DNA of 6,581 bases from Candidatus Competibacteraceae bacterium (GTDB lineage: Bacteria > Pseudomonadota > Gammaproteobacteria > Competibacterales > Competibacteraceae). Shown here piece after piece: positions 1-5,153 of the stretch. The notes under the pieces were generated by a model that saw nothing but the letters and a program-made list of their open reading frames with translations, had not been told where the DNA came from and ran no database searches. The stretch is taken from positions 13,761-20,341 of the forward strand of contig DPWB01000129.1 of the NCBI GenBank assembly GCA_003527885.1, written 5' to 3'. The stretch's first letter is position 1. Each line of letters starts with the position of its first letter. Both the position numbers and the translations under genes were made by a program.

Positions 1-494
1 AGGCCGTAGGTGATCTCGCCGGTAACGGGTTTGCAATCCAAGCCACCGACCTGCTGGAAGTAGGTGAATTGGGTGATCTCCATGCCGTTCAGCCACACTT
101 CCCAGCCTAGCCCCCACGCACCCAGGGTCGGAGATTCCCAATTGTCCTCGACGAAACGAACATCGTGAATCAACGGGTCGAGGCCGAGTTGCTCGAGCGA
201 TCCCAGGTAAAGTTCCTGAAGCTCCAACGGCGAGGGCTTGATGACCACCTGATATTGATAATAGTGCTGGAGGCGGTTCGGATTTTCGCCGTAGCGACCA
301 TCGGTGGGACGGCGCGAGGGCTGCACGTAAGCGGCGCTCCACGGTTCCGGTCCGATCGCGCGCAAGAACGTAGCGGGATGAAAGGTTCCCGCGCCCACTT
401 CCATATCGTAGGGTTGCAGCAACACGCAGCCCTGGCCGGCCCAATACTCTTGCAGGGCCAAAATCAGCCCTTGAAACGTTGAAACATCGCGCAC
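1..494 (-). CDS. glyQ: Glycyl-tRNA synthetase alpha subunit, N-terminal part (runs off left edge)
   Basis: Encodes the alpha chain of the bacterial alpha2beta2 glycyl-tRNA synthetase, the cytoplasmic enzyme that charges tRNA-Gly; the alpha chain holds the class II catalytic core. About 164 of the roughly 300 usual residues are present. Reading the minus strand gives [20 protein letters not shown], then runs recognisable from memory of E. coli Gly[57 protein letters not shown] and [20 protein letters not shown]. The start is taken as GTG at 494-492, because no in-frame ATG lies nearby, homology begins immediately after it, and a GGAGG sits 5 bases upstream. glyS would be expected beyond the left edge. 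No disruption is seen. The identification is close to certain; only the start codon is inferred. Confidence 0.97.
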   Translation of the reverse strand, partial: MRDVSTFQGLILALQEYWAGQGCVLLQPYDMEVGAGTFHPATFLRAIGPEPWSAAYVQPSRRPTDGRYGENPNRLQHYYQYQVVIKPSPLELQELYLGSLEQLGLDPLIHDVRFVEDNWESPTLGAWGLGWEVWLNGMEITQFTYFQQVGGLDCKPVTGEITYG

Positions 495-499
495 GAGCG

Positions 500-504
500 C
501 CTCC
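500..504 (-). promoter_or_regulatory. Ribosome binding site of glyQ
   Basis: The minus strand reads GGAGG, 5 bases before the GTG at 494. This Shine-Dalgarno match is what fixes GTG as the glyQ start. Confidence 0.85.
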
Positions 505-514
505 AAAATCCGAA

Positions 515-535
515 GGGGACGGCAAAGCCGCCCCC
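515..535 (-). promoter_or_regulatory. Stem-loop in the glyQ leader
   Basis: Positions 515-523 pair with 527-535 around a three-base loop. On the plus strand there is one A-C mismatch (519/531). In RNA made from the minus strand that position becomes a G-U pair, giving a continuous 9-bp stem with a UUU loop. The stem lies between the candidate -10 box and the RBS, ending about 10 bases upstream of GGAGG. It is not followed by a U run, so it does not look like a terminator. A role in mRNA stability or translation is inference. Confidence 0.5.
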
Positions 536-564
536 AAAGTGTGTTCCTGAAGCAATAACGGTTA

Positions 565-570
565 AGTATA
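565..570 (-). promoter_or_regulatory. Candidate -10 box of the glyQ promoter
   Basis: The minus strand reads TATACT, five of six matches to the sigma-70 -10 consensus. It would give a leader of roughly 60 bases before the GTG. No convincing -35 hexamer is seen 16-18 bases further upstream (the best, TGAATC, is poor), so this may be a weak or activated promoter, or a chance match. Confidence 0.4.
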
Positions 571-652
571 GCCCGGCGACTGCTTGGGATTCATCTCGGG
601 ATGCGGCGTTGCCGGATGAAGTAAACCAATCTCGCCCCAAACCGCCGCCGAA

Positions 653-668
653 GGTTTCACGTGAAACA
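653..668. promoter_or_regulatory. parS: parS-like centromere site (ParB-binding palindrome)
   Basis: The 16-mer GGTTTCACGTGAAACA contains a perfect 14-bp palindrome, GTTTCACGTGAAAC (654-667), in intergenic DNA. The conserved chromosomal parS consensus, as known from Bacillus subtilis and many proteobacteria, is TGTTTCACGTGAAACA; only the first base differs. ParB dimers nucleate on such sites and, with ParA and SMC, segregate the origin region. The position next to glyQ fits, because glyQS is origin-proximal in several gammaproteobacteria and parS sites cluster there. parA and parB are not in the window. The match is direct observation; the function is inferred from the consensus and context. 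Confidence 0.82.
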
Positions 669-683
669 TCGAGCGCCTACACT
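655..683 (+). promoter_or_regulatory. Weak candidate promoter overlapping parS
   Basis: TACACT at 678-683 resembles a -10 box and TTTCAC at 655-660 is a poor -35 match, separated by 17 bases. If real, transcription of the zinc-ribbon gene would start about 20 bases before its ATG, and ParB bound to parS would cover the -35. The hexamers are weak, so this is only a candidate. Confidence 0.2.
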
Positions 684-711
684 GAGGAGCGCGCCCCCAA
701 CGGAGAAAACC

Positions 712-1719
712 ATGCGCTGTCCCGATTGCAACCACAACCAACGCTACCGCGACGGAAGCCGCTGCGGCAAATGCGGCTACCAGTTCGTCTTGCGCAAAAG
801 AGTCGACACCATCAGCGATTACACGGTGCGGCAAATCGTCAAACGCTTGTCGGATAACGGTCAGTACAGCTTCACCGCCACCCAACTGGAATTGGAACTA
901 TGTCGTTACTGGCGGCACAAGATCAATCAAGCATTGATCGGCGGAATCGTTTTCGCTGGTCTCGTCGCCGGAGTTGCGTTCTTTGTGGCGCACGGTTGGA
1001 GTATCGCCATCGTCGTATTCATTTTGCTAACGCTGTTTGCGGTTTGGCGGACCCAACGCAAGAAAACGGTGCTGCCGCTGGCCAAGGCCCGCAAGCTGCT
1101 GCAACGCTACCGACAAGCGCATCCCATCGCCGAACTGGCCGACGGACAGGCGTTTTTGGATCAACCTCCAACGGACAATCCCGCGGATGCTCGCTACGCG
1201 CCCGAACGGATTTTGGTGGTGGAGCGCGATGATTTAGTGGATATGCTGGTCCGCAACCGCTTTCACGCCAACCATAAAACCGCCGTCGTCAGCCGTTCGG
1301 GTTATCCGAAGCGCGTGGTGGAGACCTGTCGGAATTTTTTGCGCCAACATCCCAATATCCCCGTGCAATTGCTGCACGATGCATCCTTAAAAGGCTTCAA
1401 CCTCAAGGCGCAACTGGAATCGGACCCGCAATGGCCGCTGGCGGGCCAACGCTTGGTCGATATCGGCCTTTCCTCGGAGGTGACGAAGAACGGCGCGCGT
1501 TTGCCGTGGCTGCCGGATCGGGGCCGGCAAAGCAAGGGTTCGTTGAGCGCCCGCCACCAGCAGATGTTAAATGCGGGCTATCGGGTTCCGGTTGATTGTT
1601 TGGGGCCTAAGCCGTTGATGAATCTGTTGGGCGCGGCGGTGATCGGCGGGCTTCTGCTGTTGCCCGCGCCGGACGCCGCCGGAATTGAAATCGGCGTCGA
1701 AATCGACGATTTCGGCTGA
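712..1719 (+). CDS. Zinc-ribbon membrane protein with a TOPRIM/Spo11-like region, function unknown
   Basis: A 335-residue protein I cannot name. Residues 3-21 form a zinc ribbon (C3, C6, C18, C21). Two hydrophobic segments at about 74-93 and 96-112 are probably membrane helices in a hairpin, followed by a basic stretch (RTQRKK) suggesting a cytoplasmic remainder. Residues 166-228 resemble the TOPRIM domain of topoisomerase VI subunit A/Spo11: an ILVVE strand ending at E171, a GYP motif (197-199), then PVQLLHDASLKG where that family has a PV-hydrophobic-D-x-D-P-x-G pattern. D223 is present but the second Asp is S225, so metal catalysis is doubtful. A short hydrophobic stretch (about 302-317) lies near the acidic C-terminus. 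ATG at 712 is chosen over an upstream in-frame GTG at 661 because GGAG lies 6 bases upstream, the zinc ribbon begins at once, and 661 falls inside the parS palindrome. The AsnB-like gene follows after 26 bases on the same strand. The gene is confident; the TOPRIM relation is tentative. Confidence 0.88.
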   Translation: MRCPDCNHNQRYRDGSRCGKCGYQFVLRKRVDTISDYTVRQIVKRLSDNGQYSFTATQLELELCRYWRHKINQALIGGIVFAGLVAGVAFFVAHGWSIAIVVFILLTLFAVWRTQRKKTVLPLAKARKLLQRYRQAHPIAELADGQAFLDQPPTDNPADARYAPERILVVERDDLVDMLVRNRFHANHKTAVVSRSGYPKRVVETCRNFLRQHPNIPVQLLHDASLKGFNLKAQLESDPQWPLAGQRLVDIGLSSEVTKNGARLPWLPDRGRQSKGSLSARHQQMLNAGYRVPVDCLGPKPLMNLLGAAVIGGLLLLPAPDAAGIEIGVEIDDFG

Positions 1720-1745
1720 TCGAACGCAAGGATGTAAGTGCCTTT

Positions 1746-3590
1746 ATGCCTTGTTTGTTCGGTTATTGCGGACCATCGGCTGACGGATTGCTGGAACGGA
1801 TGGCGGCGCTGCTGGTGCACCGTTGCCCCTTGGGCTGGGAGCGCGCGGCAAGTACGCTGGCAACCGGTGAAACGGTGGAGATCGGGCATGGCCTCGCCGG
1901 CTGGAATCACGAGCGCCAGCTCGCGCGCCGAAACGATCGACTGCTCGGTTATGCGGGCGCGCTATTTGAATCCGAGGGTGCGCCGATCCGGCAAGAATTC
2001 GAAAATCCCGCGGATCGACTGCTGGCGACGTTCGTTCAAACGCCCGCCGTCGAACCCGCGCTCGAACGGTTGACCGGCGCGTTTGTCTTGGCTTTAAGTC
2101 AAGAGGATTCGATTTTTCTGGTCCGCGATCCGGCCGGCGTCAAAGTGCTGTATTGGACCGTGCGTCAAGGGTGGTTGTTGTTCGCCAGCGAGATTAAGGC
2201 GCTGTTCGCCGATCCCGATCTGCCGCGCCGGTTGCGTCCCGGCGCGTTGTCGGAATATCTCACCTTCAGTTTCGTACCGGGCGTCGGCACCATGTTTGAA
2301 GGTATCGAGGAATTGCAGCCCGGTTCCATCCTGCGCTTCCGGCGCGGTCAAGCTAGCGTGCGCCGACATTTTTGCTTTGAAGCGTTGGAAGCGGAAATAC
2401 CGAGTGCGACTGAAGATTACCCAACCCTGGTGCGCGCGGCGTTGGAACAATCGGTGGCGGAATGTTTGGCCGTCAAACCCCATCGACCGCCCGCGATGTT
2501 TCTATCGGGCGGCATCGATTCCAGCGCGGTGCTGGCCGTTGCCGCCAGACAGCGCCCCGAAGCGCGGTTCCCCACCTTCTCGGTGCATTTCGGCGCGGAG
2601 TACCAGCGGGAAAACGACTTCGTGCAGTTGATGGTGGATCGCTATCGGACCGACCATCATTGGTTGGAAATCCGCCCCGCCCATTTCGTCGAACGGTTGC
2701 GCGACATCATTTGGCGGTTGGACGATCCCATCGGCGATCCGGTGACGGTTCCCAACTATCTACTGGCGCAAGCCGCCGCCCAAGTCGCGGAGATCGTGCT
2801 AAACGGGGAGGGCGGCGATCCGTGTTTCGGCGGCCCCAAAAATCTGCCGATGCTGCTGGCCCGGCTGTATGGCCCTTTGCCGGGCGAACCGCCCAACGGC
2901 TGGCTGGAACGCAACTACCTGCGGGCTTTTCAGCGCTGTTACCAGGATCTCGATGCCTTGCTGGACCCCGCGCTACGCCGGGAAGCGGGTGGCGACGCCG
3001 CCTTGATCGGCCTGCTGGAACCTTTTTTCCAGACCTCGAAACCGCAGGATTTCATCAACAAACTCATGGCCATGAACATCCGGCTCAAGGGCGCCAATCT
3101 GATTCTGGTCAAAGTGGAGAAAATGACGGCGGCCAATGGCGTGTTGGCGCTGCCGCCGCTGTTTTCCCGGCGCATCATCGAAACCAGCATGAGGTGCCCG
3201 CCCACTACCAAGCTGGAAGGCGCGGTGGAAAAAAGCGTCCTCAAAAAAGCGGTGCGGGACATCGTGCCGCAACCGATCATCGACCGGCCCAAATCAGGCA
3301 TGATGGTACCGGTACGGTTCTGGTTCCAGGGCGACTTACGGCGCTACGGCGAGCATTTGCTCTCGCGCAAGAACCTTCAGCGCTGCGGTCTTTTCAATCC
3401 CGATTACGTCAAACGCCTACTGAATTACGAGATGGAAGGCGTTCCCGGCCTGCGACACGGTTTGAAGCTATGGATGCTGATGACCTTCCTGCTCTGGCAC
3501 GAACAAATGGTCGAAGCGCCATCGCCTTCCGGGCCGGCTCCCCCCATTGCGCGAGAGCCGCCAACTAACGGGGAATCAGCGTGCGATTGA
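1746..3590 (+). CDS. Asparagine synthetase homologue with degenerate glutaminase domain
   Basis: A 614-residue, presumably cytoplasmic member of the AsnB family. The C-terminal ATP-pyrophosphatase domain is well kept: the PPi loop SGGIDSS at 254-260, GEGGD at 354-358 followed by PCFGG, RPKSGM at 514-519, and a C-terminal LKLWMLMTFLLWHEQ. It should adenylate a carboxylate and form an amide. The N-terminal class II glutamine amidotransferase domain (about 1-190) keeps the fold signature (RDPAGVKVLYW from R127) but looks inactive. It begins MPC instead of MC, so Met removal would expose Pro, not the catalytic Cys. HRGPD has become HRCPL, the expected glutamine-binding Arg is not at its usual place, and the NGE motif is replaced by YAG. 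It may therefore use free ammonia or another amine. ATG 1746 is the only plausible start; AGGA lies about 12 bases upstream, rather far. The 3' end overlaps the convergent cupin gene by 26 bases. Family is certain; substrate unknown; not clearly housekeeping asnB. Confidence 0.93.
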   Translation: MPCLFGYCGPSADGLLERMAALLVHRCPLGWERAASTLATGETVEIGHGLAGWNHERQLARRNDRLLGYAGALFESEGAPIRQEFENPADRLLATFVQTPAVEPALERLTGAFVLALSQEDSIFLVRDPAGVKVLYWTVRQGWLLFASEIKALFADPDLPRRLRPGALSEYLTFSFVPGVGTMFEGIEELQPGSILRFRRGQASVRRHFCFEALEAEIPSATEDYPTLVRAALEQSVAECLAVKPHRPPAMFLSGGIDSSAVLAVAARQRPEARFPTFSVHFGAEYQRENDFVQLMVDRYRTDHHWLEIRPAHFVERLRDIIWRLDDPIGDPVTVPNYLLAQAAAQVAEIVLNGEGGDPCFGGPKNLPMLLARLYGPLPGEPPNGWLERNYLRAFQRCYQDLDALLDPALRREAGGDAALIGLLEPFFQTSKPQDFINKLMAMNIRLKGANLILVKVEKMTAANGVLALPPLFSRRIIETSMRCPPTTKLEGAVEKSVLKKAVRDIVPQPIIDRPKSGMMVPVRFWFQGDLRRYGEHLLSRKNLQRCGLFNPDYVKRLLNYEMEGVPGLRHGLKLWMLMTFLLWHEQMVEAPSPSGPAPPIAREPPTNGESACD

Positions 3591-4230
3591 TCATCGGATG
3601 ATCGTCGTCGCGCGGCCCAAAATCGCTGTCGGGATGCCAAGCGATCACGTCGAGCGCGTCATCTTCCGTAAAGAAGGAATGCAGGCAACCGGTCGGGATA
3701 TACCAGCCCATGCCCGGCCGTAAGGGATAAACGCCATCTGGCGTGCGGCATTCGCCGGACCCACGCAAAATGACCCCGACTCGCACCGAGGGGTGCGTGT
3801 GCGGGGTCTGATCGGTATGCGGCGGGATGTGCAGGTGATTCAGGCAAGGCTCGCCCAGACGGGGAGGGCAGACCAGCAAGGTATCGCTACAGCCGTCGAT
3901 GTAACGCAGACGGCCCGCCGCCTCCAGCGGGCCACCGATTTGCCGCAAACCCCGATAACCGGGCAGGGTGATGACCAAACCGCCACCGCCGCTGATCTCT
4001 CCCCCATCGGGGACGACAAAAAACATCCCCGCGCGCAAGGCAAAAAGGCCGGTTTCAGCGTCGGATAGTCGGGCTTGGCCGGCCGTGACCATGCCGTAAG
4101 CGGTCATTCCGGCCGGCAAGGGCAACGGTTCTTCCGCCCAAGCCCCAATCTGGATGCCATCCAAGTCCAGCAGCAAACCTGATCCGATGGCGAGCGGGAC
4201 GAAGCCCAAACCGGACGCGCGGTCAGCCAT
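3565..4230 (-). CDS. Bicupin-fold protein, function unknown
   Basis: A 221-residue soluble protein with two cupin-like halves. The N-terminal half (about 42-90) has the glycine-rich beta pattern but no His ligands (LRAGMFFVVPDGG). The C-terminal half carries recognisable cupin motifs: PHTHPSVR (143-150) with H144 and H146, G157 closing motif 1, and PTGCLH (179-184) with H184 in motif 2. The glutamate normally found four residues after the second His is R150, so a metal centre, if present, would be three-histidine or use H138. ATG 4230 is chosen because it lies 4 bases after the HNH stop and only a weak GAGG precedes it, typical of translational coupling; the open frame continues upstream without a good start. 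Cupins range from sugar-modifying enzymes and dioxygenases to sensors, so no reaction is assigned. It converges on, and overlaps, the AsnB-like gene. Confidence 0.88.
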   Translation of the reverse strand: MADRASGLGFVPLAIGSGLLLDLDGIQIGAWAEEPLPLPAGMTAYGMVTAGQARLSDAETGLFALRAGMFFVVPDGGEISGGGGLVITLPGYRGLRQIGGPLEAAGRLRYIDGCSDTLLVCPPRLGEPCLNHLHIPPHTDQTPHTHPSVRVGVILRGSGECRTPDGVYPLRPGMGWYIPTGCLHSFFTEDDALDVIAWHPDSDFGPRDDDHPMINRTLIPR

Positions 4231-4234
4231 GGCC

Positions 4235-4834
4235 TCAGGACAAACGCGCCAGCCGCTGGTGCAGCGGGCTGGAGCGCGGGAAGTGCGCCCGCAGGAAATC
4301 CATCTGGTCGGCCAGCACCCGCTTGCCTTGCAAATAAACATATTCGGCGTGATTGGGGGTGAACGGGATCGCCAGCAACTGCATCCCGGACTGCTCCGGG
4401 GTTTTACCCCCCTTGCGGTGATTGCAGGGCTTGCAGGCGGTGACTACGTTGTTCCAGTGATCGACGCCGCCCTGCACGATGGGCCGGACGTGATCGCGCG
4501 ACAGGTCGCGCACGTGGAAGGTTTCACCGCAATACAGGCAAGTGTTGCAGTCGCGCCGGAACAGCGAGGCGTTCGACAGCGGCGGCACGTAATCCTCGCG
4601 GGCGCGCAACCGGGCGTAGGCGCCGCCCTGGGTGGCGATGATCGAATTCACGATGATCAGGCTTTGCTGGCCGCTACGCGCATTGACGCCGCCGCGCACC
4701 GTATACAGAATCATCCCGCAGGTATAGGCCACCTGCTCGGCGTGATACAAGCGCACCGCCTGCTGATAGTCAACCCACTCCAGTGGCATCCCGGTCACAT
4801 CCGTATGCAAGACTTGTTGCTCCAATCCGTACAT
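4235..4834 (-). CDS. HNH endonuclease family protein
   Basis: A 199-residue protein with a textbook HNH (beta-beta-alpha-metal) domain at about residues 91-145. Two zinc-knuckle pairs, C99-x2-C102 and C134-x2-C137, frame the D114-H115 catalytic pair, N129 (WNNVV) and the CNHRKGG segment with H139. These are the residues expected for metal-dependent DNA cleavage, so the nuclease centre appears intact. The N-terminal 85 residues and C-terminal tail (PFTPNHAEYVYLQ onward) have no motif I recognise. This stand-alone type is common in proteobacterial chromosomes and usually unassigned; repair, restriction or a mobile origin are all possible, but no methyltransferase, integrase or terminase gene is nearby. 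ATG 4834 is preceded by AGGTGA. The stop is 4 bases before the cupin ATG, suggesting one transcript. Confidence 0.93.
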   Translation of the reverse strand: MYGLEQQVLHTDVTGMPLEWVDYQQAVRLYHAEQVAYTCGMILYTVRGGVNARSGQQSLIIVNSIIATQGGAYARLRAREDYVPPLSNASLFRRDCNTCLYCGETFHVRDLSRDHVRPIVQGGVDHWNNVVTACKPCNHRKGGKTPEQSGMQLLAIPFTPNHAEYVYLQGKRVLADQMDFLRAHFPRSSPLHQRLARLS

Positions 4835-4837
4835 ATT

Positions 4838-4843
4838 TCACCT
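4838..4843 (-). promoter_or_regulatory. Ribosome binding site of the HNH gene
   Basis: The minus strand reads AGGTGA, 3 bases upstream of the ATG at 4834 (core AGG 6 bases upstream). It supports the chosen start. Confidence 0.65.
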
Positions 4844-5069
4844 ATGCCCGTTCCTTATTATTCTTACCTCATTCTCGGCAAAAAACGTGAAACCATCCTG
4901 AACGACGCGGGGCCGCGCTACATTGTTCAGCCTACGAAAATCCAGGCAAATCCGGCTTATTTCTTCGCCACCTTTAAGCGGCTTCAAGTCTAAGCTACTA
5001 TTCTAACAGCATCGTGCGTTCTTCGCCGCCGACGCGCGTGTCCGACCACACAAACCCAGCGTCTCCACG

Positions 5070-5091
5070 AGGCTCTAAACAAGCCTTTTTT
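5070..5091 (+). terminator. Short hairpin followed by six T's in the pntAA leader (possible attenuator)
   Basis: AGGCT (5070-5074) pairs with AGCCT (5082-5086) around a 7-base loop, and the T run 5086-5091 follows directly. The layout is that of an intrinsic terminator read on the plus strand, about 60 bases before the pntAA ATG. A 5-bp stem is weak, so it would act at most as a pause or partial attenuator, or could be chance. Confidence 0.3.
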
Positions 5092-5098
5092 CGTACCT

Positions 5099-5123
5099 GC
5101 TTCCGGGCTAGGCGGAAGCCCGG
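5099..5123 (+). promoter_or_regulatory. Two overlapping, mutually exclusive hairpins upstream of pntAA
   Basis: GCTTCCG (5099-5105) can pair with CGGAAGC (5113-5119), and CCGGGCT (5103-5109) can pair with AGCCCGG (5117-5123). Each stem is a perfect 7 bp with a 7-base loop. They share bases on both sides, so only one can form at a time. The element ends 16 bases before the AGGAGG of pntAA. It may be a structured leader or a protein-binding inverted repeat; which of these is not visible. Confidence 0.45.
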
Positions 5124-5139
5124 CAGACATAACAAAATC

Positions 5140-5145
5140 AGGAGG
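5140..5145 (+). promoter_or_regulatory. Ribosome binding site of pntAA
   Basis: A full-consensus AGGAGG lies 8 bases before the ATG at 5154. It selects this ATG over the in-frame Met four codons later. Confidence 0.9.
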
Positions 5146-5153
5146 ACAACCTC

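Larger units (their letters stand above)
4844..5153. other. Divergent intergenic region between the HNH gene and pntAA
   Basis: This 310-base stretch separates two divergent transcription units and should hold both promoters. The part nearest the HNH gene is A/T-richer on the minus strand (TAAGAATAATAAGG around 4851-4866), a plausible place for its -10 region, but no clean -35/-10 pair stands out. For pntAA, TACTAT at 4996-5001 is a weak -10 candidate. The 3' third carries the hairpins and RBS annotated separately. A 49-codon open frame starts at 4844 on the plus strand but has no RBS and is not called a gene. No tRNA or repeat was seen. Confidence 0.6.

Noticed and set aside
565..572. A plus-strand promoter using TATAGC (567-572) with TTCCTG (544-549)
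   Set aside because: The -35 matches only two of six positions and the -10 overlaps the better minus-strand TATACT. It is also over 130 bases from the ATG.
661..711. GTG at 661 as start of the zinc-ribbon gene, adding 17 residues
   Set aside because: It lies in the parS palindrome and has no good RBS. ATG 712 has GGAG at proper spacing and begins directly at the zinc ribbon.
2462..3568. A 368-codon plus-strand open frame inside the AsnB-like gene
   Set aside because: Its Arg/Ala/Gly/Pro-rich translation has no motif, while the overlapping frame carries all the AsnB motifs. It is a shadow of high third-position GC.
1746..4834. A lasso-peptide or beta-lactam biosynthetic cluster, suggested by the AsnB-like enzyme
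   Set aside because: No precursor-peptide frame, transglutaminase-like leader peptidase, RiPP recognition element, or transporter is in the window. The AsnB pattern alone is insufficient.
4886..4893. CGTGAAAC, a parS half-site upstream of the HNH gene
   Set aside because: The other half does not match (A run), so the palindrome is missing. One 8-base half-site is expected by chance.
4844..4993. A 49-codon plus-strand open frame (MPVPYYSYLILGKKRET...) at the start of the intergenic region
   Set aside because: No Shine-Dalgarno precedes it, it overlaps the HNH gene's RBS, and no family is recognised. A small gene cannot be excluded, but conservation would be needed to call it.
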